From: CAZQCJ01 sp964591885
Lineage (GTDB): Bacteria; Patescibacteriota; Microgenomatia; PFEM01; JAPLYW01
DNA length: 5,123 nucleotides
Direction: 5' to 3'
Assembly (NCBI GenBank): GCA_964591885.1
Contig: CAZQCJ010000012.1
Coordinates: 1 to 5,123, forward strand
In this document: one piece after another, positions 1 through 5,038 of the stretch
Layout: each line of letters starts with the position of its first letter
Position numbering within the stretch: position 1 is the stretch's first letter
The notes under the pieces: model-generated
Seen by the model: only the letters and a program-made list of their open reading frames with translations
Told to the model about the DNA's origin: nothing
Databases searched by the model: none
Made by a program: the position numbers and the translations under genes

Positions 1-426
1 GTTCCTTTTGACCCTTTTAATCTTAGAAATCCCCGCCGAGATGCAGCCATTATTTCTTTTGCCGGACCAGCCGCTAATTTAATTTTCGCTTTTTTATTAG
101 CCATAATAATTCGCCTGGGCTATTTTCTCCTGGGACCACAAGCCTACCTCTTAACAACTGTTCTAACCCCTTTTATCACCTTAGCTGTTATTCTGGCTAT
201 CTTTAACCTAATCCCTATTCACCCTTTAGATGGCGGTAAAGTTCTTGTTGGCCTTCTACCGGAAAGAATAGCCCATCAATGGGACGAATTCCTGCAAAGA
301 TGGGGTTTCTTTATCATTTTATTCCTAATTTTTCCCTTCTTCGGTTTTTCCTTAGTGATTGCCATTATCTCTCCCATCATTAACTTCCTTCTTAAACTTT
401 TACTCCCCGGAGCAATATTAATCTAA
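1..426 (+). CDS. Site-2 protease family (M50) membrane metallopeptidase, C-terminal part
   Basis: The reading frame is open from base 1 and ends at TAA 424-426, giving 141 residues; the start lies outside the window. Two family hallmarks are visible: AGPAAN at residues 21-26, the conserved GPxxN element of M50 peptidases, and NLIPIHPLDGG at 69-79, the NxxPxxxxDGG motif whose Asp (D77) is the third zinc ligand. The HExxH motif with the other two ligands should lie upstream. Hydrophobic stretches at about 27-44, 52-71 and 101-137 fit a multi-pass membrane protein. Family members cut substrates within or next to the membrane (intramembrane proteolysis). The short tail after DGG and the lack of any PDZ domain in the visible part match the compact stand-alone group (FtsH-independent, Rip/SpoIVFB-like in size) rather than RseP. 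The substrate cannot be inferred. A terminator-like hairpin follows nine bases after the stop. Confidence 0.93.
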   Translation, partial: VPFDPFNLRNPRRDAAIISFAGPAANLIFAFLLAIIIRLGYFLLGPQAYLLTTVLTPFITLAVILAIFNLIPIHPLDGGKVLVGLLPERIAHQWDEFLQRWGFFIILFLIFPFFGFSLVIAIISPIINFLLKLLLPGAILI

Positions 427-434
427 AAACAATT

Positions 435-469
435 AAATAGTTAAATTTTCACAAAATTGATCTATTTTT
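435..469 (+). terminator. AT-rich hairpin and T run, likely terminator of the M50 gene
   Basis: AAATAG (435-440) pairs with CTATTT (462-467). Inside it, AATTTT (444-449) pairs with AAAATT (453-458) around a CAC loop, with a 3x3 internal loop between the two stems. A T run (465-469) overlaps the 3' arm. The position just after the stop codon fits a Rho-independent terminator, but the stem is nearly all A/T and therefore weak. It could instead be chance symmetry in AT-rich sequence. Confidence 0.4.
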
Positions 470-484
470 ATATAGTCAATCATC

Positions 485-513
485 TTGACGAGATTTCTTA
501 AAAGTGGTATTGT
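485..513 (+). promoter_or_regulatory. Sigma70-type promoter of the structured RNA
   Basis: The -35 element TTGACG (485-490) matches TTGACA in five of six bases. It is followed by an exact 17-base spacer and the -10 element TATTGT (508-513, four of six). Six bases further lies G520, which is both the expected start distance and the first base of the RNA's closing stem. This agreement between promoter geometry and RNA structure, two independent signals, makes the call better than the moderate -10 alone would allow. Confidence 0.6.
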
Positions 514-519
514 GAAAAT

Positions 520-678
520 GTCCTGCCGAAGAGGCTTTTTACCTGAGGAAGCGTTTTTCCTCTACAACCTTTTAGGACGGGAATGCGGAGTTTCTGTATT
601 ATGATGATACAGGACAGCACACCCATCTGTTAATTTCGGGAAAATAGCCTTAGGAAACCTCCCTGGCAGGACTTTTTT
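520..678 (+). ncRNA. Independent structured small RNA, 6S RNA-like candidate
   Basis: A roughly 155-160 nt RNA is closed by GTCCTGCC (520-527) pairing perfectly with GGCAGGAC (665-672), and the latter runs straight into six T (673-678), as at an intrinsic terminator. Next inwards, AGGCT (532-536) can pair with AGCCT (646-650), extended by TTT/AAA after one mismatch. The apical arm stacks GGG/CCC (579-581/622-624), TGC/GCA (584-586/617-619) and TTCTGTAT/ATACAGGA (592-599/607-614, one G-U) under a seven-base loop. Between closing and apical arms is a large open region (about 542-578 and 625-641), with a local hairpin GAGGAA/TTCCTC (545-550/557-562) on the 5' side. A single long rod with a central bubble, this size and its own promoter are the architecture of 6S RNA, which binds the RNA polymerase holoenzyme by imitating an open promoter. 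No ORF is evident. I recognise the architecture rather than a diagnostic sequence; RNase P RNA, tmRNA and SRP RNA signatures were looked for and not seen. Confidence 0.6.
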
Positions 679-711
679 ATTCTTCAATTAGCAATTTTTC
701 GCTGGATTTTG

Positions 712-717
712 TAAAAT
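712..717 (+). promoter_or_regulatory. Possible -10 element of tRNA-Thr
   Basis: TAAAAT matches TATAAT in five of six bases and ends ten bases before tRNA position 1. TG directly precedes it, although without the single base between that a standard extended -10 has. A 17-base spacer would place TAGCAA (689-694) at -35, a poor match. The same TAAAAT at the same distance precedes the tRNA-Tyr gene at the other end of the window. Confidence 0.35.
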
Positions 718-727
718 AAAAGAAGTT

Positions 728-803
728 GCCGCCTTAGCTCAGCTGGTAGAGCGTTCGCTTTGTAAGCGACAGGTCCTCGGTTCGAATCCGAGAGGCGGCT
801 CCA
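728..803 (+). tRNA. tRNA-Thr, anticodon TGT, CCA encoded
   Basis: A complete 76-base cloverleaf. The acceptor arm is GCCGCCT (728-734) with AGGCGGC, seven pairs; the D stem is GCTC/GAGC with loop AGCTGGTA, holding the usual GG. The anticodon loop is TTTGTAA with anticodon TGT, which reads ACA and, by wobble, other ACN threonine codons. The T arm is CTCGG/CCGAG with a standard TTCGAAT loop, the discriminator base is T, and CCA is encoded at 801-803. The top pair of the anticodon stem (27-43) is a T/C mismatch, leaving four good pairs. The body resembles E. coli tRNA-Thr(TGT) in the acceptor and D-arm start. Confidence 0.96.
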
Positions 804-831
804 GGGTCCATTATCTATAATCATTCAACCT

Positions 832-1386
832 TTATTCCCCTTCTCCTGTTTGATCTGGCTGTTGAAAACCCTGCATCATTTGATCAAGATCCATGAAATT
901 GATATCGCTTGGCGGCGTAAAAACCGCATCATTAACCAGCGAAGGCGCACAACGGTAATCGTAGCCAGCTGCTTGCTGTCCTTCTTCAATATCATTCCAA
1001 ATATCTTCACCTTCTTCGGTTTCAAAACACATCTTTACCCCTTGAGTTTCACCTTTAGTCCATGTCCACATACAATTGTCAGCTAAAATAATATAGCCAA
1101 GCTTGCCATTAGTAGTAATCTCACCATAATATTTTTGGTCTTTCAGCCAACCAACACCAGAATTATTCTCATCCATCTCATAAGTACACTTCAAGGGAAC
1201 GTTTCTCATAAAGGCATCTTTTATCTTGCCGGTAAAGCCTTCCTCTTGAATTTCCTCTTGAGTAGTTGGCGTCTGCCCATTTTCATCTTTGGTTGAGGTT
1301 TCTTTATTCTGGCTTAAAAACTTCCAACCAGTTAAAGCAACCACAATCACAACTAAAGCAATAATAATCGGTAAACTTTTTTTCAT
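832..1386 (-). CDS. Membrane-anchored four-cysteine protein, possibly LolA-like fold
   Basis: 184 residues. A positive start (MKK) and one hydrophobic segment (about 5-23) form an N-terminal anchor without a lipobox, followed by a Ser/Thr/Glu/Gln-rich linker (about 25-50) and an extracytoplasmic domain from about 51. The domain opens FTGKIKDAFMRNVPLKC and then alternates short polar turns with beta-like stretches (YYGEIT, LGYIILADNCMWTWT, GVKMCFE), ending in a Pro/Asp/Gln-rich tail. Cysteines 67, 105, 120 and 146 are all in the domain and could make two disulfides. The pattern of a substrate bound in a beta sheet with MWTW-type strands recalls LolA/LppX-like or DUF4412-type proteins, but that is a resemblance only and no function is claimed. 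It is the last gene of the leftward cluster, 41 bases after the hydrolase. A strong Shine-Dalgarno fixes the start. No clear terminator is seen before the convergent tRNA-Thr. Confidence 0.85.
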   Translation of the reverse strand: MKKSLPIIIALVVIVVALTGWKFLSQNKETSTKDENGQTPTTQEEIQEEGFTGKIKDAFMRNVPLKCTYEMDENNSGVGWLKDQKYYGEITTNGKLGYIILADNCMWTWTKGETQGVKMCFETEEGEDIWNDIEEGQQAAGYDYRCAPSLVNDAVFTPPSDINFMDLDQMMQGFQQPDQTGEGE

Positions 1387-1390
1387 TTTT

Positions 1391-1401
1391 CACCCCCTTC
1401 C
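1391..1401 (-). promoter_or_regulatory. Strong Shine-Dalgarno of the four-cysteine protein gene
   Basis: Read on the minus strand this is GGAAGGGGGTG, close to the AGGAGGTG consensus, with the five-G block ending six bases before the ATG. It is the only strong ribosome binding site among the full-length genes here; the other starts have weak or no such sequence. Confidence 0.75.
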
Positions 1402-1426
1402 TTTTTAAACTAACTCAATAAAAATA

Positions 1427-1454
1427 ATTATAAGTGTTTTTTAAAAAATTCCAA
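1427..1454 (-). promoter_or_regulatory. Possible internal promoter for the four-cysteine protein gene
   Basis: On the minus strand TTGGAA (1449-1454) is followed by 16 bases and a perfect TATAAT (1427-1432). The -10 overlaps the stop codon of the hydrolase gene. Transcription would begin near 1420, leaving a leader of about 34 bases that contains the strong Shine-Dalgarno. The spacer includes the self-complementary TTTTTTAAAAAA. In DNA this AT-rich a TATAAT can arise by chance, so confidence is limited. Confidence 0.4.
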
Positions 1455-2423
1455 GTCTCTTTGAACAACTAAATCCCAATCTTTACTTAGATTATGATCA
1501 TTTTGAGAATATTTATAATAAAACACATCTTTATTTAAATCTTTAAGTTTTTGGACAAAATCATCAGTCCATTCAGTTTTAATATAATCATCAGCTGTTC
1601 CTTGATGAACCTGAAGCGATGCATGAATATCCTGCCAATAATGATCTATTGAGAAATACTTTGATTCATAAATTGAAGTAAAGCCATCAATCGCTTTCTT
1701 GACTTTCAAGCCCTGGTCGTCAAGCTCTGTCATGTATTGAAGCACTGATTCTGGAAAACCTTTAGTCACCGGCGCCCATAAAACTGTAGGGATATCTCTT
1801 TGGCTAATTTCTAAAACCGACAAAGCAATCTGTCCTCCATTGGAATGTCCCCACATCAATATTTTTTCCGCATCAGCTTGGGGCAGGTTTTTAATAGAAG
1901 CCAGTAAATTCAAAACCGTTACTGGCCTTTCAAATCTGGCTTCAAGAATATCAAGACTGGAGGTATCTGAACCACCAAAGCCTAAAAAATCCGGAGCTAA
2001 GGTAAGAAAGCCATTCTCCGCAAAAACACCGGCTGATTTTCTTGTTCCCAAGCCAGTAAAATAAATTTCATCATCAGCATAACCACGGAGCATCACAATC
2101 ACTGGTAATTTACCCTCTTTCTTAGGTAGATTAGCCATCCCTGTTACTTTTTTGCCGTCTGTTTGAAAAGAAAACAACCAAGAAGTATATTTTTCTTCTT
2201 CTTTAATAATCTCTTCCAGCTTAATCTCACTCCCCTGATATTCTTTTTGTCTTAAGCTCTCAAAGCCATATTCTTCCAAGGGTTTCGGTTCTTCTTCAAA
2301 AAAATTACGACTAAAAGGAGAGATTAAGCTGTTCTTCTGGTTTTCCGGCAGAAAAAAAAGAACCACTAAAAGGGATAAATATAAAAAAACTGCTAAAATC
2401 AGAAAAAAATGACGTTTTTTCAT
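1428..2423 (-). CDS. Membrane-anchored alpha/beta hydrolase (S9/dienelactone hydrolase-like)
   Basis: 331 residues. MKKRH and a hydrophobic segment (about 5-26) make a signal anchor; a linker to about 75 follows, then an alpha/beta-hydrolase domain facing outside. The order of motifs is complete: LPVIVMLRGYAD (106-117, oxyanion-hole region), APDFLGFGGSD (143-153), the nucleophile elbow GHSNGG with Ser194, the acid in QGTADDYI (D278), and the His in QNDHNLS (H310). This layout is that of prolyl oligopeptidase/acyl-aminoacyl peptidase (S9) and dienelactone-hydrolase-type enzymes, so a peptidase or esterase is expected. The S9 beta-propeller is absent; only a short beta region (SWLFSFQTDGKKVTGMANLP, 81-100) precedes the domain, as in many small S9C-like hydrolases. 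The substrate is unknown. It starts 31 bases after the glycosyltransferase stop, with only a weak GAAAG-type ribosome site, which fits translation from a shared mRNA. Confidence 0.92.
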   Translation of the reverse strand: MKKRHFFLILAVFLYLSLLVVLFFLPENQKNSLISPFSRNFFEEEPKPLEEYGFESLRQKEYQGSEIKLEEIIKEEEKYTSWLFSFQTDGKKVTGMANLPKKEGKLPVIVMLRGYADDEIYFTGLGTRKSAGVFAENGFLTLAPDFLGFGGSDTSSLDILEARFERPVTVLNLLASIKNLPQADAEKILMWGHSNGGQIALSVLEISQRDIPTVLWAPVTKGFPESVLQYMTELDDQGLKVKKAIDGFTSIYESKYFSIDHYWQDIHASLQVHQGTADDYIKTEWTDDFVQKLKDLNKDVFYYKYSQNDHNLSKDWDLVVQRDLEFFKKHL

Positions 2424-2454
2424 TTTCTTTCGCTCTAACTTCTCTAAACATTGA

Positions 2455-3831
2455 CTAATAATGAACTATCTTTATCTTTTTTAATAGCTGATAGACAGAA
2501 CCGAATAGAAAAGTAGCAATAACCGTAAGAATCAGGGAAAAAATGTTCTTCTTCGGCATTTTCTGTCGAGGCTTTTCCAACTGCTTTAATAAAAAAGTTT
2601 TCATTTTAGAAGCAGGTAAAAGAGAAAGTAATTCTTTAAAAGTAGCCATTTTTTTAATTTGCGGGACATTGGCTTTTTTCTTTTCTGTTGATAATTCTCG
2701 GTAAACAAGCTCTGTTTTTTTAACAATTTCTGGCCAATCTAAATGAGCAACTTTCTTTCTAGCATTTTGAGCTAAGATTCTATACTTTCTGGGCGACAAG
2801 TTGCATATTTTCTTTATTTGCTGGGCAAAAACTTGAGGAGAAGTCTTCTTCCCTAAACAAAAGCCAACTTTGTCATCAACCAATTCATTGGTTGTTTCGT
2901 TGCTAAGAGCAACAACCGGCGTTCCGGAGGCCAGAGCCTCAATAACTACTAAGCTTTGAACCTCCATTTTAGAAGCAGAAATAAAAACATGGGTTTTGGC
3001 TAAAATCCGAGGAACCTGTTCATAGGGTACTTCTCCTAAAAAATTAACATTCTTCAAATGGTTTTTGTTTGCATAATCTTTCAGACTTTTAAGATAGTTT
3101 GGATTAATCGGTGAGCCAACTAAATTAAGGGTAAAGTTAGGAGATAGACATTTCATTACCCTTAGTAAATATTTTTGATTCTTGCGCATTGACAAATAGC
3201 CAATAAAAGTTAGTTGTTTTTCTTTCTCCGTAATCTTGGCTAAGCGACAAGCTCGATAAGCTTTTAAATCACGCCCATTAGGAATAATAAATATTTTGTT
3301 TTTAAAACCATATTTCAAAATATCTTTTTGGGCTTCTTTGTTTAAAGCAATCAAGGCATCGGAATTTTTAAAAAAGTTAAAGAAATATTTCTTCATCAAG
3401 CTACTGTCCAAAAAACGGCTTAAATTTTTTGAAGATTCGCTAATAGCAAAATCAAAGGTTTTAGTTGGTAAAACATGGCTGGTATAAACAAAAGGAATTT
3501 GATTATTAATCGCCCAGAATTGAATCACCAAACTAATTGGGCCAAAATCATGAGCATGAATTATTTGCGGCGAAAAACTCTTTAGGAAATTAAAAATAAA
3601 TTGGAGGTTTTTAACCGTTAGATAAGGGATGGCAACGTCTCCCTCCCCGACACTTTTAACTTGTAAGTAGCGCAAATGAGGAGCCACTTTTTTGATTTCT
3701 GTTCTTGGGCCAGGGCAAATTAGAACTGTTTCGTGCCTCTGTTGGGCAAAAGCATGAGCAATTTCATGAGAAACACGGCCACAACCGCCTCCCTTGTTTT
3801 CTCTAAAAAAAGTGGTAAAAACAACCCTCAT
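2455..3831 (-). CDS. Family 4 glycosyltransferase with C-terminal membrane helix
   Basis: 458 residues with a GT-B fold, two-domain layout. The N-terminal acceptor domain has a glycine-rich loop (GGGCGRVSHEIA, 14-25) and HAHD (92-95), typical of GT4. The C-terminal donor domain has IPNGRD (183-188), FIGYLSMRKN (209-218), LVGS (237-240), FLGEVP (264-269) and the EX7E motif E290...E298 within EVQSLVVIEALASGTPVVA, which binds the nucleotide sugar. GT4 enzymes are retaining and make lipid- or polysaccharide-linked sugars; the closest functional picture is a diacylglycerol or envelope-glycan glycosyltransferase, but the acceptor cannot be read from sequence. The enzyme domain ends near 380. A Lys-rich extension and a hydrophobic segment (about 429-449), then a basic end (KKIKIVHY), form an uncommon C-terminal tail anchor. 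No Shine-Dalgarno precedes the ATG; it lies 20 bases after the preceding stop. The stop is TAG. Confidence 0.93.
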   Translation of the reverse strand: MRVVFTTFFRENKGGGCGRVSHEIAHAFAQQRHETVLICPGPRTEIKKVAPHLRYLQVKSVGEGDVAIPYLTVKNLQFIFNFLKSFSPQIIHAHDFGPISLVIQFWAINNQIPFVYTSHVLPTKTFDFAISESSKNLSRFLDSSLMKKYFFNFFKNSDALIALNKEAQKDILKYGFKNKIFIIPNGRDLKAYRACRLAKITEKEKQLTFIGYLSMRKNQKYLLRVMKCLSPNFTLNLVGSPINPNYLKSLKDYANKNHLKNVNFLGEVPYEQVPRILAKTHVFISASKMEVQSLVVIEALASGTPVVALSNETTNELVDDKVGFCLGKKTSPQVFAQQIKKICNLSPRKYRILAQNARKKVAHLDWPEIVKKTELVYRELSTEKKKANVPQIKKMATFKELLSLLPASKMKTFLLKQLEKPRQKMPKKNIFSLILTVIATFLFGSVYQLLKKIKIVHY

Positions 3832-3851
3832 AAGTCAAAAGAAGCTAAGGT

Positions 3852-4475
3852 TTATTCAATAATTTCCTCACCCTCATCAATGATACCAGTCTCACCACCG
3901 CTACCTTCCCAAGCCCCAGGAGCGTTAAGATTGCTTTTATCTTCACCGGCCAATGGGATTAACTCAAAACTATCAATGACCTGCTGATAGGCTTCATCCC
4001 ACCATTCATCTTCAGGAAAAACTTCAACCAAGATAATTACTTCCTGGTCAAAAGCAGCTATCACCAGCTTCTTAGGTGAAAGAAAAGCCAGTTTTTTAGC
4101 CGGCTGGCCAGCTAATTCCGAATCAAAAACCTGCGGATTACCTTCCTGACCAAGAACCCAATCCTCTAAGTTTTTCTCAACCTTGTCTTTCATCCAGATT
4201 AAAATCTTTCCAGAATGGTTTTTTTCGGTTAGCTCCAAATAAGCGTAATTTTCTTCATCCTCCTCATGATTGTCAAGCTCAATCCCTTCGGGGTAAGAAA
4301 ATCGAAAGCCGGCTGGATCCTCCCATGTTTTCAAACTAACCTCCTCTTTGTTTTGATTTAAAGGATTAATCAATGAAGAATTTGTTCCCGAAGGATAAAA
4401 AATCAAAAAAGCTCCCCCACCAATAAGAATAATGGCTAAAATCAAACTTAAAGTTAACCAATTTCTTTTTGACAT
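3852..4475 (-). CDS. Membrane-anchored protein with PsbP/Mog1-like domain and acidic tail
   Basis: 207 residues. MSKRNW and a hydrophobic segment (about 7-27) form an N-terminal anchor, then a Ser/Asn-rich linker. The domain (about 48-173) begins KTWEDPAGFRFSYPEGIEL and ends QQVIDSFELI. This frame, an aromatic 'FxFSYP' strand at the start, alternating strands (YAYLELT, KILIWMKD, KKLVIAAFD, VIILVEVF) and a closing 'I(I/L)xSF' helix and strand, is the usual look of PsbP/Mog1-type small extracytoplasmic domains. The match is by pattern only. The final 30 residues are Gly/Glu/Asp-rich and probably disordered. There are no cysteines. It is the first gene of the leftward cluster. Its ATG has no Shine-Dalgarno and coincides with the predicted transcription start, so the mRNA may be leaderless. 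Confidence 0.85.
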   Translation of the reverse strand: MSKRNWLTLSLILAIILIGGGAFLIFYPSGTNSSLINPLNQNKEEVSLKTWEDPAGFRFSYPEGIELDNHEEDEENYAYLELTEKNHSGKILIWMKDKVEKNLEDWVLGQEGNPQVFDSELAGQPAKKLAFLSPKKLVIAAFDQEVIILVEVFPEDEWWDEAYQQVIDSFELIPLAGEDKSNLNAPGAWEGSGGETGIIDEGEEIIE

Positions 4476-4481
4476 AATCTA

Positions 4482-4510
4482 AGTATAGCACTTTTTAAAA
4501 ATATTAATAA
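4482..4510 (-). promoter_or_regulatory. Promoter of the leftward operon, apparently leaderless
   Basis: On the minus strand an extended -10, TGC followed by TATACT (4482-4487, five of six), is preceded after a 17-base spacer by TTATTA (4505-4510, four of six). The extended -10 makes up for the weak -35. Six bases (TAGATT) separate the -10 from the ATG, so the start of transcription should fall on or beside the A of the start codon at 4475. Confidence 0.55.
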
Positions 4511-4529
4511 GAAACAGCAGATTCAAAAA

Positions 4530-4558
4530 TTGACAAAAAAACAATAATGATTTAGATT
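4530..4558 (+). promoter_or_regulatory. Promoter of the small secreted protein gene, apparently leaderless
   Basis: A perfect -35 TTGACA (4530-4535), a 17-base spacer and TAGATT (4553-4558, four of six) as -10. Seven bases separate the -10 from the ATG at 4566, so transcription should start at or one base before it. No purine-rich ribosome site lies upstream of this ATG. Confidence 0.55.
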
Positions 4559-4565
4559 AAAATTA

Positions 4566-4994
4566 ATGTTTAAAAAATTAGTTGTTTTTCTTTTAATCCT
4601 TACTTTCTTTTCTTTTCCGCAAACAGCTTTAGCCTTAAAAGTCAGGACTAAAAGAGGTGGTTCTACAGGAAGCTCTTACTTGCTAAGTAATCGAGTTAAT
4701 TATTCAGTGAGATTCAACCCTAATAGAACTGGTCTTATTATCTCTCTTTCCGGACTAACTAATGCTACCTCGGTAACTTATTCCCTAAACTATGATGCCA
4801 ATAGTATCCCCCAAGGAGCCATGGGAACAATTACTAGCCCCGAAGTAAGCACTGATACCCGCGAAGTTTTGTTTGGGACTTGTTCCGGTGGTGTTTGCCG
4901 TTATCACACTAATATCACCAATGCCAAGCTTATTATCACTTCCAAGCTTAAATCAGGCTACACGACCCGAAAAACCTACCGCATTAGAATCTAA
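4566..4994 (+). CDS. Small secreted beta-rich protein, function unknown
   Basis: 142 residues. A classical signal peptide is present: MFKK, hydrophobic core LVVFLLILTFFSF (5-17), and an AxA site (ALA, 21-23) predicting cleavage before L24. The mature protein of about 119 residues is basic at its start (KVRTKRGG) and rich in Ser, Thr, Asn and Tyr, with alternating strands suggesting an all-beta, fibronectin-III-like fold: VNYSVRFNPNRTGLIISLSGL (44-64), SVTYSLNYD (69-77), AKLIITSKLKSG (120-131) and TYRIRI at the very end. A loop CSGGVC (C106, C111) could form a tight disulfide. There is no lipobox, sortase motif or C-terminal anchor, so it is probably released or wall-bound. I do not recognise a named family. 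Divergent from the operon to its left; no terminator is visible before tRNA-Tyr 44 bases downstream. Confidence 0.85.
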   Translation: MFKKLVVFLLILTFFSFPQTALALKVRTKRGGSTGSSYLLSNRVNYSVRFNPNRTGLIISLSGLTNATSVTYSLNYDANSIPQGAMGTITSPEVSTDTREVLFGTCSGGVCRYHTNITNAKLIITSKLKSGYTTRKTYRIRI

Positions 4995-5019
4995 AATACT
5001 TCTAAAAGACTTAAATCTA

Positions 5020-5028
5020 TGTTAAAAT
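5020..5028 (+). promoter_or_regulatory. Possible extended -10 element of tRNA-Tyr
   Basis: TGT followed by TAAAAT (5023-5028) fits an extended -10 (TGnTATAAT, five of six in the hexamer), ending ten bases before the tRNA. No good -35 is present at 17 bases (TTCTAA). The tRNA could also be co-transcribed with the upstream secreted-protein gene. Confidence 0.4.
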
Positions 5029-5038
5029 TTATCTGATT

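Noticed and set aside
520..678. RNase P RNA, tmRNA or SRP RNA as the identity of the structured RNA
   Set aside because: It is far too short for RNase P RNA and lacks its conserved core, it has no alanyl-tRNA-like end or tag frame as tmRNA would, and it lacks the GGAA-capped SRP helix with its conserved internal loops.
427..727. A small protein gene in the 300-base gap
   Set aside because: No frame with a plausible start and ribosome site was seen; the gap is accounted for by a terminator-like hairpin, a promoter, the structured RNA and the tRNA leader.
816..821. Perfect TATAAT on the + strand just after tRNA-Thr
   Set aside because: The place for a -35 falls in the tRNA 3' arm with no match, and it would only drive antisense RNA into the convergent gene.
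850..1086. Open frame on the + strand, 78 codons
   Set aside because: It lies antisense inside the four-cysteine protein gene, has no ribosome site, and its translation has no recognisable domain or signal.
1840..2064. Open frame on the + strand, 74 codons
   Set aside because: Antisense to the best-conserved part of the hydrolase (nucleophile region); a shadow of that gene's codon use.
3296..3487. Open frame on the + strand, 63 codons, Lys/Phe-rich
   Set aside because: Antisense inside the glycosyltransferase; composition reflects the complement of AT-rich coding sequence.
3733..3987. Open frame on the + strand, 84 codons
   Set aside because: Spans the junction of two minus-strand genes in antisense and has no start signal or domain.
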